Positions 28,359 to 36,926 of a stretch of 64,000 nucleotides of DNA are shown in pieces. The notes beneath the pieces are model-generated. The model was not told the DNA's origin, did no database searches, and saw only the letters and a list, made by a program, of their open reading frames with translations. Position 1 is the stretch's first letter. The number at the start of each line of letters is the position of its first letter. The translations under genes were made by a program, and so were the position numbers. Source of the stretch: Agromyces protaetiae. GTDB taxonomy: Bacteria > Actinomycetota > Actinomycetes > Actinomycetales > Microbacteriaceae. The stretch spans positions 2,294,001-2,358,000 of the forward strand of contig NZ_CP133018.1 in NCBI RefSeq assembly GCF_030866785.1. Direction: 5' to 3'.

Positions 28359-28997
28359 TCAGCTCGGGAACGCGGGATGCAGCGCGCGGAGCTGCTGCTT
28401 GGTGAGCTCGCGACGACGACGACGCTGCAGGGGCGCAGTGAGGCGGCGCAGGCCGCCGGCGGGTTCGAGGATCGACCGCACGGTGAGCCACACGGAGTCG
28501 TCGTCGCGGCGCTCGAGGATGAACGACTCCTCGCCGGCCTCGGGCGCGTCACCGGCCGTGCCGTACGCGAACCCGATGCGATCGGGCTCGTCGATGACGT
28601 ACACGACCAGCACGGGCACGCTATGCCGCCCGCTGCGGAGCGTGGCCGTCATGCCGGCCGTGATGAACGGCGTTCCGTCGGCCGCGAACCGCTGCTCGGT
28701 GCGCTGCGCGGGCTGCGCTTGGAGCGGCGAGCCCTCGGGGTCGAAGGCGAGCCCCGAGTACTGCGCTCCGGTACCGGGCGAGATCTCGGTCACCGTGAAG
28801 CCGGACCCCTGCTGCACACCCCACGTCATGAGCTGTTCGGCCGCGCGCTCGAACCGTTCGGCTCCCGAGCCGAGCTTCACGCGGTCCTCGGCGGGCCGGA
28901 ACCCCTCAGGCGGATACCGAAGGAAGTCGGGGTCGAGTGTCGCGCCGATGGCCCCGTAGGTCACGGACTGATCGGTGAAGGTACTGCGACGAGACAT
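28359..28997 (-). CDS. DUF1990 family protein
   Basis: A 212-residue cytoplasmic protein of the DUF1990 family (related to plant UPF0548 proteins), with a START/SRPBCC-like beta-rich pattern. Visible marks are TYGAIGATLDPDFLRYPPEGFR near the start, read as YPPEGFRPAEDRVKLGSG, and FAYGTAGDAPEAGEESF in the middle. No catalytic residues can be assigned. TAAACT ends six bases before ATG 28997, so it heads a DUF1990-hemW transcript as a leaderless gene. Its function is unknown. Confidence 0.85.
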   Translation of the reverse strand: MSRRSTFTDQSVTYGAIGATLDPDFLRYPPEGFRPAEDRVKLGSGAERFERAAEQLMTWGVQQGSGFTVTEISPGTGAQYSGLAFDPEGSPLQAQPAQRTEQRFAADGTPFITAGMTATLRSGRHSVPVLVVYVIDEPDRIGFAYGTAGDAPEAGEESFILERRDDDSVWLTVRSILEPAGGLRRLTAPLQRRRRRELTKQQLRALHPAFPS

Positions 28998-29003
28998 CCG
29001 CTC

Positions 29004-29009
29004 AGTTTA
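29004..29009 (-). promoter_or_regulatory. -10 box of the DUF1990-hemW unit, leaderless type
   Basis: TAAACT, a six-base spacer, then ATG 28997. Confidence 0.55.
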
Positions 29010-30638
29010 CGTCGTGGTCTGCTGCTGGCCCAGTCTGAGGACGCGGGGCGGTCGTGCGTCGCAGCTCGGCGAGGCCGCAGTACCGGTGCGCGCGGGTGCG
29101 GGCACGCTTCGAGATCCCGGTGCGCGTCCGGGGGCGGGCGCCGGCGAAGGCGGGCGTTCGCGTTTAGGGCTGAAGCGGGCTTTGCCGCCCAGTCGAGGTG
29201 TTTGGTCGGGGTCCAGGTGTGGCGGCGGAATGAACCAGACCTGTCCGCGGCGACCCTTGCCGGTGATGCGGACCTGCCAGCCCTGGTCGTGGATCTGGTG
29301 ATGGCAGCTCGCGCAGAGCATGACACCGTTGGCCAGGTCGGTCGGGCCGCCTCGGCTCCACCACTCGACGTGGTGCGCTTCGGCGTAGGTGATGTTGGCT
29401 CCGCAGGACGCGCAGCCGCCGTCGCGTTCCATCAGCGCCAGTCGCTGGGACCTGCTGAACAGGCGGGTGCCACGCCCCAGGTCGAGCGGGACGCTGTCGC
29501 TGCCGAGCACGGCCGGAATGAGTTCCGCGTCGGCGGCGAGCTTTCGGACGGTGCCCGCCGCGACGGGCCGGTCGATGCCGTCGATCTCCGCGACACCCAC
29601 GCCCTCGCGCAGTGCCTCAAGACTCATTCGCACGACGATCGTGGTCGCCGGGACCGATCCGGGCGCGGCCTGGCAGCCCAGTGCGTGCCGGGCCAGCTCG
29701 GCCAGCGCATCAGCCTGCACCTGCGGGATCGATCGTCGATCCTCGATCACCGCACCCACCCCACCCGCATCGGCACCGGCACCAGCGCCTTGGTCGCGGC
29801 CGCGGCCGCGGCCGCGACCATCGTCTCCGGCACCGCCGGCGGTGGCCGTGCCACCGGACCCGCGCCGGCGGAGCGCGTCGCTCACGAGTGCATCCAGGGC
29901 CGCTTTCACCGGTGCGGCCGTGACCGGGTCGAGCCGGGCGCGCAGGTGGAACACGCCGTCGGCATCTTCGCGGAACGTCAGTGACCGCTCCTCACGCATC
30001 CGTTCATCGGACCGAGCCAGTCCCTCGGCATCGAGCGTCGCCTCTGCCTCCTTGACGGCACGCCCCACCAGCGACAGCGGCGCGCCCACCGCGACCCCCA
30101 CAAGCCGTTGCTCGTATGAACCGATCAGCCCCGCGTCCGCGCGCAGCTCGACGCGGCGCAGCATGCCCGTGATCAGATTCGCCGCCTCGATGCTCAGCGC
30201 GCCCGCGTCGAGCCCCGCGCGTACGTACGCGTACTTCGCCGGCGTCGCCTCGCCCGTGAACGACTCGCCTGCCCGGGTCGCTTCACCGACCGCGAGCAAC
30301 CTGGCCGCCTCACCCTGCCCGCCGCCGGTCGCCGATGCGACCAGACGTGCCGGACTCGAGTGCCCGTACCGCTTCGCCAACCCGTCTGCCCCGAACTCCG
30401 GTGCCGAACGCCGCGCGACCTCGGTACCGGCCCGAGCCAGGAACGACTCCACCGCACGTTTGAGGCGCGCCGCACGCTCGACCACCCGCACCAATCCGTC
30501 GCCGCTCAATGCCTCGAACGCCCGCTCCCCGACTGCATCGGAATCAGGCGCCGCACCGAGCGCCGGCTGCGCCGCCGTCCACGCGGCGGCGAGCTCACCC
30601 ACCTCGGCATGCAGCCGGTCGATCGGAGAGGTCGTCAT
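29007..30638 (-). CDS. DUF222 / HNH endonuclease domain protein (13E12 repeat family)
   Basis: A 543-residue protein of the actinobacterial 13E12/DUF222 group. The long helical DUF222 domain covers about residues 20-330. It is interrupted near residue 290 by a Gly/Arg/Asp-rich, low-complexity insert. The C-terminal HNH nuclease motif is CASCGANITYAEAHHVEWW, then GGPTDLANGVMLCASCHHQIH, with zinc-binding CxxC pairs and the catalytic HH. The C-terminal 70 residues are Pro/Arg-rich and probably disordered. Such proteins occur in many copies per genome and may be remnants of selfish elements; nuclease activity is inferred. ATG 30638 is chosen, with an alternative ten codons upstream. Confidence 0.88.
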   Translation of the reverse strand: MTTSPIDRLHAEVGELAAAWTAAQPALGAAPDSDAVGERAFEALSGDGLVRVVERAARLKRAVESFLARAGTEVARRSAPEFGADGLAKRYGHSSPARLVASATGGGQGEAARLLAVGEATRAGESFTGEATPAKYAYVRAGLDAGALSIEAANLITGMLRRVELRADAGLIGSYEQRLVGVAVGAPLSLVGRAVKEAEATLDAEGLARSDERMREERSLTFREDADGVFHLRARLDPVTAAPVKAALDALVSDALRRRGSGGTATAGGAGDDGRGRGRGRDQGAGAGADAGGVGAVIEDRRSIPQVQADALAELARHALGCQAAPGSVPATTIVVRMSLEALREGVGVAEIDGIDRPVAAGTVRKLAADAELIPAVLGSDSVPLDLGRGTRLFSRSQRLALMERDGGCASCGANITYAEAHHVEWWSRGGPTDLANGVMLCASCHHQIHDQGWQVRITGKGRRGQVWFIPPPHLDPDQTPRLGGKARFSPKRERPPSPAPAPGRAPGSRSVPAPARTGTAASPSCDARPPRVLRLGQQQTTT

Positions 30639-30806
30639 GCGAAGCAGTCTGCACCCACCCACTGACATCCGGTGAACGGGAAAATACGACTTGATCGGGA
30701 CAATTCTTTCTTGGATGGCACGCTCTCTGCGGAGGAGCCGTCTTCTCCGAGGCGTCATGCCGTGTCAACGCCCGATGCCCGGCGAATCGGGTCGGGCCAA
30801 ACCGGC

Positions 30807-31253
30807 TCATGCAGACAAGCGCGCCTGAATCTTCGACAACAGTTCCTCCGGGAATGGCGCTTCGACCCAACGGCGGCGATACTCTTCGGCACCGTGTTCG
30901 GCCAGCACCTTCGCAGAACCCACCGCAATGGCCGTCGCGAGATCCGCGAGCGGGAGCGCCTCCGCGAACTTCAGCACGCCAGATCCGTCGGGTTCGCGCA
31001 CCCAATCGTCGAACCACAGAATGCTGAGGTTGACGCCTTCTCCCGAGCGTTCGAGGAGCCACCAATACTGGCCGGGCTCTTCCCACCACACGCAGCGCGA
31101 TGAACCAGCTCCGGCGAGAAGGTCGTCGACAGCTTGCAGCAGGTCTCCGAGCGCATCTTGGATGTATGAGGCCGAGAGCGGAAGGGTCGCATCCTCATGG
31201 CGAACAGATGCCTTGGCCCAACCCGTGCCGGTGAGCCAGTATTCGAACTCCAC
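30807..31253 (-). CDS. Conserved-looking hypothetical protein, orphan insertion beside lepA
   Basis: A 148-residue soluble protein starting MEFEYWLTGTGWAKASV. It is acidic and rich in Trp (seven), with the central stretch CVWWEEPGQYWWLLERSGEG and VNLSILWFDDW, a beta-rich alternating pattern. No domain is recognised; I cannot assign a function, although small Trp-rich proteins of this kind include immunity-type proteins. TAGGAT ends six bases before GTG 31253, an independent leaderless promoter. The 168-base spacer after it is noticeably richer in A/T than its surroundings, which hints at separate acquisition. Confidence 0.6.
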   Translation of the reverse strand: MEFEYWLTGTGWAKASVRHEDATLPLSASYIQDALGDLLQAVDDLLAGAGSSRCVWWEEPGQYWWLLERSGEGVNLSILWFDDWVREPDGSGVLKFAEALPLADLATAIAVGSAKVLAEHGAEEYRRRWVEAPFPEELLSKIQARLSA

Positions 31254-31259
31254 CGGCTC

Positions 31260-31265
31260 ATCCTA
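31260..31265 (-). promoter_or_regulatory. -10 box of the hypothetical gene, leaderless type
   Basis: TAGGAT, a six-base spacer, then GTG 31253. Confidence 0.55.
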
Positions 31266-31303
31266 AGGAACACTGTCGGCGTGACCCTCGCAGCTCACGG
31301 TTG

Positions 31304-33163
31304 CTACTTCTTCGCGTCCTTCTTGACCTCGGTCTCGCCGCTCAAGGCGGCGATGAAGGCCTCCTGGGGCACCTCGACGCGGCCGACCATCTTCATGCGC
31401 TTCTTGCCCTCCTTCTGCTTCTCGAGGAGCTTGCGCTTGCGTGAGATGTCGCCGCCGTAGCACTTCGCGAGCACGTCCTTGCGCATCGCGCGGATCGACT
31501 CCCGGGCGATGATGCGGGCACCGATGGCGGCCTGGATCGGCACCTCGAACTGCTGCCGCGGGATGAGCTCGCGGAGGCGGCCGGTCATGAGCACACCGTA
31601 CGCATACGCCTTGTCGCGGTGCACGATGGCGCTGAACGCGTCGACCTGTTCGCCCTGCAGCAGGATGTCGACCTTCACGAGGTCGGCAGCCTGGTCGCCG
31701 ACCGGCTCGTAGTCGAGCGACGCGTAGCCGGCCGTCTTCGACTTCAGCTGGTCGAAGAAGTCGAACACGATCTCCCCGAGCGGGATGGTGTAGCGGATCT
31801 CGACCCGGTCCTCACCGAGGTAGTCCATGCCCATGAGGCTGCCCCGGCGCGACTGGCAGAGCTCCATGATGGTGCCCACGTAGTCCTTCGGCGCGAGGAT
31901 CGCGGCCTTCACCATCGGCTCGCGAACCTCGGCGATCTTCGCGCCGGTCGGGAACTCGCTCGGGTTCGTGACCGTGACCGTCTTCTTGTCCTCGGTCGTC
32001 ACCTCATAGACCACCGAAGGCGCGGTCGCGATGATGTCGAGCCCGAACTCGCGGCGCAGCCGCTCGGTCACGATCTCGAGATGCAGCAGCCCGAGGAATC
32101 CGGCGCGGAAGCCGAAGCCGAGCGCGACCGACGTCTCGGGCTCGTAGATGAGCGCCGCGTCGGAGAGCTTGAGCTTGTCGAGCGCCTCGCGCAGGATCGG
32201 ATAGTCGCTGCCGTCGATCGGGTAGAGGCCCGAGTACACCATCGGCAGCGGCTCGGTGTACCCCGCGAGCGGCTCGGTCGCGGACTTCAGCGCCGTCGTC
32301 ACCGTGTCGCCGACCTTCGACTGGCGCACGTCTTTCACGCCCGTGATGAGGTACCCGACCTCGCCGACGCCGAGGCCCTTCGTGGGCGTCGGCTCGGGCG
32401 CGCTCACGCCGATCTCGAGGATCTCGTGGGTCGCCCTCGTCGACATCATCTGAATCCGCTCGCGCGGGTTCAGGTGGCCGTCGACCATCCGGACGTAGGT
32501 GACCACGCCCCGGTAGCTGTCGTAGACGGAGTCGAAGATCATCGCCCGCGCCGGAGCATCCGCATCGCCGACCGGGGCCGGGATGCGCTCGACCACGCGA
32601 TCCAGCAGCTCCTCGACGCCGAGGCCCGTCTTGCCCGACACCTTGAGCACGTCGTCTGGCGAGCCGCCGATGAGATCGGCGAGCTCCTTCGCGTACTTGT
32701 CGGGGTCCGCGGCCGGCAGATCGATCTTGTTCAGGACCGGAATGATCTCGAGGTCGTTCTCGAGCGCGAGATAGAGGTTCGCGAGCGTCTGCGCCTCGAT
32801 GCCCTGCGCGGCGTCGACCAGCAGGATCGCGCCCTCGCAGGCCGCGAGCGAACGCGAGACCTCGTAGCTGAAGTCCACGTGGCCCGGTGTGTCGATCATG
32901 TTGAGCGCGAACGAGCCGTCGCCGACCTGCCAGGGCATGCGCACCGCCTGGCTCTTGATCGTGATGCCGCGCTCACGCTCGATATCCATGCGATCGAGGT
33001 ACTGGGCGCGCATGTCGCGATCGGCGACCACGCCCGTGATCTGCAGCATGCGGTCGGCGAGCGTCGACTTGCCGTGGTCGATGTGCGCGATGATGCAGAA
33101 GTTGCGGATCAGCGCGGGATCGGTGGCGGCAGGCACCGGCGGGTTGGCGGCTCTCGGAGACAT
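31304..33163 (-). CDS. lepA: Elongation factor 4 (LepA)
   Basis: Ribosomal GTPase that back-translocates stalled ribosomes or aids 30S maturation; 619 residues. GTP motifs are [15 protein letters not shown] (G1), IDTPGHVDF (G3) and NKIDLP (G4). EF-G-like domains III and V follow, and the LepA-specific C-terminal domain ends [18 protein letters not shown] with a short Lys-rich tail. Length is slightly above the 600-residue norm due to that tail and about 15 N-terminal residues. GAGAAT lies seven bases before the ATG at 33163. Its position between hemW and rpsT is conserved in the order, though three extra genes now separate it from each side. Confidence 0.97.
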   Translation of the reverse strand: MSPRAANPPVPAATDPALIRNFCIIAHIDHGKSTLADRMLQITGVVADRDMRAQYLDRMDIERERGITIKSQAVRMPWQVGDGSFALNMIDTPGHVDFSYEVSRSLAACEGAILLVDAAQGIEAQTLANLYLALENDLEIIPVLNKIDLPAADPDKYAKELADLIGGSPDDVLKVSGKTGLGVEELLDRVVERIPAPVGDADAPARAMIFDSVYDSYRGVVTYVRMVDGHLNPRERIQMMSTRATHEILEIGVSAPEPTPTKGLGVGEVGYLITGVKDVRQSKVGDTVTTALKSATEPLAGYTEPLPMVYSGLYPIDGSDYPILREALDKLKLSDAALIYEPETSVALGFGFRAGFLGLLHLEIVTERLRREFGLDIIATAPSVVYEVTTEDKKTVTVTNPSEFPTGAKIAEVREPMVKAAILAPKDYVGTIMELCQSRRGSLMGMDYLGEDRVEIRYTIPLGEIVFDFFDQLKSKTAGYASLDYEPVGDQAADLVKVDILLQGEQVDAFSAIVHRDKAYAYGVLMTGRLRELIPRQQFEVPIQAAIGARIIARESIRAMRKDVLAKCYGGDISRKRKLLEKQKEGKKRMKMVGRVEVPQEAFIAALSGETEVKKDAKK

Positions 33164-33170
33164 CCTGACG

Positions 33171-33176
33171 ATTCTC
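33171..33176 (-). promoter_or_regulatory. Candidate -10 box of lepA (GAGAAT)
   Basis: GAGAAT seven bases before the lepA ATG, inside the same GGGAGAATCG found before recO and dusB. Confidence 0.4.
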
Positions 33177-33323
33177 CCATGACTGGGCGCGCGCGCCGGA
33201 CTGCGGGCCGGACACGCGACGGCGCGACGCGTCCGCGGGGCGCGACGGCGCGACGCGAACGGATGCCTCCGCGCTCCGCGCGTCTCCGCCGTTCGATGGA
33301 TTCCCCGCGTCGCGGGCCACGGC

Positions 33324-33329
33324 TACGCT
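33324..33329 (+). promoter_or_regulatory. -10 box of the second kinase operon
   Basis: TACGCT lies nine bases before ATG 33339, leaving at most two or three untranslated bases. The kinase mRNA is nearly leaderless. The upstream 150 bases hold two copies of CGACGGCGCGACGCG in direct orientation. Confidence 0.5.
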
Positions 33330-33338
33330 GGCACCACC

Positions 33339-34550
33339 ATGACCGTGCTCGAGGCCCAGCCCGGCGCCGCACCCGTCGCCCCGTCCGCGCTGCGGCCGGT
33401 GTTCACCGCCCTCCGCGGCGGGCTCCATCTGCTCGTCGTCGGCCTCGCGCTCTTCGTCGTCGTCCGCGCCCTCTTGGCCGACGAGCCGACCGAGGTCCCC
33501 GTCGCCGTGCTGACGGTGCTCTTCCTCGTCTGGTACGGCGCCGGCGTGGCCGCCGCACACCGGCACTTCCCGCTCTGGCCGCGCGTGCTGTGGCTCGTCG
33601 GCCTGCTCGCGCTGTGGATCGCGCTCAGCGCGCTCACCCCCGACGCGGCGTTCCTCGCGTTCCCGCTGTTCTTCCTCGAGCTGCACATCCTGCCGCCCGC
33701 GATCGCGGTGCCGCTCGTCGTCGTGACGTTCGGGCTGTCGGTGTGGGGCACGACCATGCACCTCGGGTTCGAGGTCGGCAGCGTGCTCGGCCCGCTCATC
33801 GCGGCGGGCGTCGCGATCGTGATCGGGCTCGGCTATCACCAGATGGCCCGCGAGACCCGCGACCGCCAAGCACTCATCCTCGACCTGCTCGCGACCCGTG
33901 AGGAGCTCGCCGCGGCGAGCCGTGAGGCGGGGTCGCTCGCCGAGCGCGAGCGCCTCGCCCGCGAGATCCACGACACCGTGGCGCAGGGCCTGTCGAGCAT
34001 TCAGATGCTGCTGCACGCCGCGGAACGCGAGGTCGACGACCCGAGCACGCTCGGCCGGCTCGAACTGGCCCGGGAGACCGCGGCCGAGAACCTCGCGGAG
34101 ACCCGGCGATTCATCCGCGAACTGACGCCGCCCGCCCTCGACGACCGCACCCTCCCGGCCGCGCTGCGCCGGCTCGCCGCGGCCACCACCGAGCAGGCCG
34201 CGCAGGCGGGCCGCTCCACCGAGGTGCACTTCACCGTGAGCGGCGAGGCCGCCGCGCTGCCGATGGCGCTCGAGGCGACCCTGCTTCGGGTCGCACAGGC
34301 GTCGCTCGCCAACGTGGTGCAGCACGCCGACGCCTCGCACGCCGAGCTCACGCTCACCTATCTCGGCGACGAGGTGGCGCTCGACGTGGTCGACGACGGA
34401 CGCGGGTACACACCAGGACCCGGCACCGGATTCGGGTTGACCGCGATCCAACAGCGCGTCGAGCGGCTCGGCGGCCGTGCCGTCGTGGAGTCCGCGCCGG
34501 GCGACGGCACGGCTGTCTCGGTCAGACTCCCGATCGGAGGCGTCGCATGA
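33339..34550 (+). CDS. Sensor histidine kinase (HisKA_3 family)
   Basis: Membrane sensor kinase, 403 residues. About six hydrophobic helices fill residues 25-175 with little extracytoplasmic sequence. The phosphoacceptor segment is ERLAREIHDTVAQGLSSIQM, and the ATP-binding part has QASLANVVQHADASHAEL and GRGYTPGPGTGFGLTAIQQRV. The latter GFGLTAIQQR form groups it with the NarL-partner kinases of actinobacteria. Its ATGA overlap with the regulator shows co-translation. It is inserted between lepA and rpsT together with its partner and a hydrolase gene. The signal sensed is unknown. Confidence 0.93.
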   Translation: MTVLEAQPGAAPVAPSALRPVFTALRGGLHLLVVGLALFVVVRALLADEPTEVPVAVLTVLFLVWYGAGVAAAHRHFPLWPRVLWLVGLLALWIALSALTPDAAFLAFPLFFLELHILPPAIAVPLVVVTFGLSVWGTTMHLGFEVGSVLGPLIAAGVAIVIGLGYHQMARETRDRQALILDLLATREELAAASREAGSLAERERLAREIHDTVAQGLSSIQMLLHAAEREVDDPSTLGRLELARETAAENLAETRRFIRELTPPALDDRTLPAALRRLAAATTEQAAQAGRSTEVHFTVSGEAAALPMALEATLLRVAQASLANVVQHADASHAELTLTYLGDEVALDVVDDGRGYTPGPGTGFGLTAIQQRVERLGGRAVVESAPGDGTAVSVRLPIGGVA

Positions 34551-35170
34551 TCCGCGTCCTGCTCGCCGACGACCATCCCGTCGTCCGCGCCGGCATCCGA
34601 GCCCTGCTCGATGCCGAGCCCGACCTGCTCGTCGCCGAGGAGGCCGGCACGGCGGCCGAGGCGGTCGAGCTCGCCGTCGCGCGCGACGTCGACCTCGTGC
34701 TCATGGACCTGCAGTTCCCGGGCGATCTGCAGGGGGCAGAGGCGACGCGGCGCATCCGTGCGAGCGTCGGCGCGCCGCAGGTGCTGGTGCTCACGAACTA
34801 CGACACGGACGCCGACATCCTCGGTGCGATCGAGGCCGGCGCGAGCGGCTACCTCTTGAAGGACGCACCGCCCGCCGAACTCGTCGCCGCGGTGCGCGCC
34901 GCCGCGGCCGGCGAGACGGCGCTCGCCCCCGCCGTCTCGTCGAGACTGCGCGCGGCGCGCGCGGCCGACCACCAGCTCACGGTGCGCGAGACCGAGGTGC
35001 TCACGCTCGTCGCCGCGGGCCGCTCGAACCGGGACATCGGCCGCGCCCTGTTCCTCAGCGAGGCGACCGTGAAGTCGCATCTCGTGCACATCTTCGCCAA
35101 ACTCCGCGTGGGCTCGCGCACGGCGGCGGTCGCACGCGCCAGAGAGCTCGGACAGATCCGGGGAGCGTGA
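34547..35170 (+). CDS. NarL/LuxR-family response regulator
   Basis: Partner of the preceding kinase, 207 residues. The receiver has D8-D9, phosphoacceptor D54 in LVLMDLQFPGDLQG, the switch region VLTNYDTDADI and Lys in YLLKDAPPAEL. The LuxR-type DNA-binding domain is LTVRETEVLTLVAAGRSNRDIG through LSEATVKSHLVHIFAKLRVG. An Asn replaces the more usual Thr of the TTF/TTY switch motif. The next gene, a hydrolase, follows six bases after its stop and may be a target. No specific operator could be picked out. Confidence 0.93.
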   Translation: MIRVLLADDHPVVRAGIRALLDAEPDLLVAEEAGTAAEAVELAVARDVDLVLMDLQFPGDLQGAEATRRIRASVGAPQVLVLTNYDTDADILGAIEAGASGYLLKDAPPAELVAAVRAAAAGETALAPAVSSRLRAARAADHQLTVRETEVLTLVAAGRSNRDIGRALFLSEATVKSHLVHIFAKLRVGSRTAAVARARELGQIRGA

Positions 35171-35176
35171 GCGAGC

Positions 35177-35947
35177 ATGCCCAGAGCCCGCGTCGTGCTG
35201 CTGCACGGCATCCGCACGTCGGCCACCATGTGGCGCAACCAGGTGCTGCCCTTGGCCGAGCACGACCTCGAGGTGCACGCCGTCGACCTGCCCGCGCACG
35301 GTACGCGGATCGGCGAGCCGTTCTCGCTCGAGGCGACGTTCGATGCGATCGACGAGGCGTTGAACCCCGGCGGCGGCGATGCGGGCGCGCCGGACGATGT
35401 GCCGCGGCTGCTCGTCGGGCTCAGCCTCGGCGGCTACCTCGCGATCGAGTACGCGGCGCGCCGGCCGGACCGGCTCGACGGGCTGGTGGCGGCCTCGTGC
35501 AGCACGCGTCCGCGAGGGGTCGCGCTCAAGGGGTATCAGCGGCTCGCCGCGGCGATCAGCCGACTGCCCGACCGCGGCCGGGGGCTCAATGACACGATGG
35601 CTCGCTGGTTCCTGCCGCCGAACGCGGTCGAGGACGTCATCGCCGGAGGCGTCGCGCTCGACGTCATGGCGCCGGCGGTCGGCGCCGTCGGCGAGCTCGA
35701 CATCGAGGACGCGTTGCGTCGGGTCGAGTGCCCGGTGTGGTTGGTCAACGGCCGGTTCGATCACTTCCGGATCGAAGAGCGACGGATGCTCCGGGCGGCA
35801 CACGATGCTCGTCTGATCGTGATCCCGGGCGCCACCCACCTGGTGAGCCTCGTCCAGCCCGAGGCGTTCACCGCCGCGATCCTCGGCGCGGTCGCCGAGC
35901 TCGACCGCCGTCGTGCCATCGCACGACGCGGAGCGCGCCGCACCTGA
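35177..35947 (+). CDS. Alpha/beta-fold hydrolase
   Basis: A 256-residue soluble alpha/beta hydrolase. The oxyanion-side motif is [12 protein letters not shown], the nucleophile elbow [10 protein letters not shown] with Ser at about residue 84, and the likely acid and base are Asp in NGRFDHF and His in PGATHLV. There is no signal peptide. It is not specific enough to assign a substrate; esterase, lactonase or C-C hydrolase are all possible. It closes the kinase-regulator-hydrolase operon inserted between lepA and rpsT, six bases after the regulator stop. Confidence 0.88.
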   Translation: MPRARVVLLHGIRTSATMWRNQVLPLAEHDLEVHAVDLPAHGTRIGEPFSLEATFDAIDEALNPGGGDAGAPDDVPRLLVGLSLGGYLAIEYAARRPDRLDGLVAASCSTRPRGVALKGYQRLAAAISRLPDRGRGLNDTMARWFLPPNAVEDVIAGGVALDVMAPAVGAVGELDIEDALRRVECPVWLVNGRFDHFRIEERRMLRAAHDARLIVIPGATHLVSLVQPEAFTAAILGAVAELDRRRAIARRGARRT

Positions 35948-35973
35948 GCGCTCCGGCGGCGCGCGCACGCGCA

Positions 35974-36003
35974 TTGGAACCGCTCGCGCGAAGCTGGTAT
36001 CGT
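35974..36003 (+). promoter_or_regulatory. rpsT promoter
   Basis: TTGGAA (35974-35979), an 18-base spacer and TATCGT (35998-36003) form a good housekeeping-type promoter. It predicts a 5' leader of about 100 bases before the rpsT GTG, in contrast to the leaderless genes around it. Confidence 0.6.
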
Positions 36004-36017
36004 TCTTTGTTGGCTTG

Positions 36018-36069
36018 CGCGCGGGTCCCACCCCGCGCGATCGTCGGCCACGAGTCCCTCTACCTCGTG
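36018..36069 (+). promoter_or_regulatory. Structured 5' leader of rpsT
   Basis: Two stem-loops are visible in the predicted leader. The first has an 8-base-pair stem (36018-36025 with 36032-36039) and the second a 6-base-pair stem CACGAG/CTCGTG (36049-36054 with 36064-36069). Ribosomal protein S20 is known to regulate its own translation in E. coli, so a binding site for S20 is possible here, but this is inference. Confidence 0.4.
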
Positions 36070-36110
36070 ACGGCATTCACTCACCCGCACCGAAACGAAA
36101 GACACACCAC

Positions 36111-36371
36111 GTGGCAAACATCAAGTCGCAGATCAAGCGCATCCGCACGAACCTGAAGGCGCAGGAGCGCAACAAGGCCGTCAAGAGCGAGCTCAAGACC
36201 GTCATCCGCGCGACGCGCGACGCCATCACCGAGGGCGACAAGGAGAAGGCCACCGCCGCGCTCCGTGTCGCGAACCGCAAGCTCGACAAGGCCGCCTCGA
36301 AGGGCGTGATCCACAAGAACCAGGCCGCCAACCGCAAGTCGGCCATCGCGAAGCAGGTCGCCGCGCTCTGA
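36111..36371 (+). CDS. rpsT: 30S ribosomal protein S20
   Basis: Binds 16S rRNA early in 30S assembly; 86 residues, mostly helical and strongly basic. It begins [20 protein letters not shown] and ends [11 protein letters not shown], as is usual for actinobacterial S20. GTG 36111 is the only start that gives the conserved ANIKSQ N-terminus. The ribosome site is weak (GAAAG about nine bases upstream), which fits translation control by the long leader. A strong terminator follows 20 bases after the stop. Confidence 0.97.
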   Translation: MANIKSQIKRIRTNLKAQERNKAVKSELKTVIRATRDAITEGDKEKATAALRVANRKLDKAASKGVIHKNQAANRKSAIAKQVAAL

Positions 36372-36390
36372 CGCACGGCGCCCACGCCCG

Positions 36391-36422
36391 AACGGCCCCG
36401 CACCCCTCGGTGCGGGGCCGTT
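36391..36422 (+). terminator. Transcription terminator of rpsT
   Basis: A perfect 14-base-pair stem, AACGGCCCCGCACC with its complement, closes a four-base loop. It is the clearest intrinsic-type hairpin in the window, although only a TT-CT remains of a U-tract. Confidence 0.85.
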
Positions 36423-36475
36423 CTGCGTCCGGCGCACGCACGTCGCGCGCGCCTCGGCCCCATCGTCTGCTGTGG

Positions 36476-36547
36476 CGTTGGAGGTCGAATTCGGTCATGG
36501 AGGTCGAGTTCTTCCGCACTCCAACACGGAATCCGACCTCCAACGTG
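36476..36547. repeat. Nested palindrome element, copy B
   Basis: Outer arms CGTTGGAGGTCG (36476-36487) and its complement CGACCTCCAACG (36534-36545) match over 12 bases, with a shorter, decayed inner pair. It shares the core TTCTTCCGCACTCCAA with copy C (one base different) and the end CCTCCAACGTG with copies A and C. It sits between the rpsT terminator and the convergent holA gene. Confidence 0.65.
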
Positions 36548-36638
36548 CAGTCTGTGGGCGGCGAGGCTCCAGACGCGCTCGGCGGGGCGCCGTCGGCGGG
36601 GCACGGTCGGTGGGGCACGGGAGAGCCGTCAGCGGCCG

Positions 36639-36713
36639 CGTTGGAGGTCGAACTGCGCGTCCGAGGACGGTTCATTCCGCACTCCAATGCGTCATTCGTC
36701 CTCCAACGTGAGT
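36639..36713. repeat. Nested palindrome element, copy C
   Basis: The arms CGTTGGAGGTCG and CGTCCTCCAACG pair with one mismatch. Inside, GAGGACG is a further partial complement of the right arm. It lies in the same orientation as copy B, about 90 bases after it. The 36548-36638 spacer between them shows nothing recognisable. Confidence 0.6.
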
Positions 36714-36829
36714 GCGCCCGGGGCGCAGGCAGGCGCCGGCTGTGGCGGGCTGTGGCGCCGGCAGGCGCGGGCAGGGACGGCGGCGGGCAGGAGCGAGGAG
36801 GGGCACTACCGGGCGGGCGGACGTGGGCC

Positions 36830-36896
36830 GACGCGACGGTGGTGACGCGACGGTGGTGACGCGACGGTGGTGACGCGACGGTGTGGTAACGCGATG
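36830..36896. repeat. Minisatellite, 14-base unit
   Basis: Three perfect tandem copies of GACGCGACGGTGGT are followed by a fourth and fifth degenerate copy. It ends 30 bases before the holA stop, on the 3' side of that gene. Together with copies B and C and the rpsT terminator it fills the 555-base interval 36372-36926, in which I see no gene. Confidence 0.75.
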
Positions 36897-36926
36897 GGGC
36901 GGGCGGACCGGCGGAGGCCCGTGAGG

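Noticed and set aside
29007..30638. Treating the DUF222/HNH gene as an active mobile element
   Set aside because: No inverted repeats, target-site duplication, transposase or integrase is visible around it.
36830..36896. Possible CRISPR-like repeats
   Set aside because: Units are directly adjacent with no spacers and no cas genes are present.
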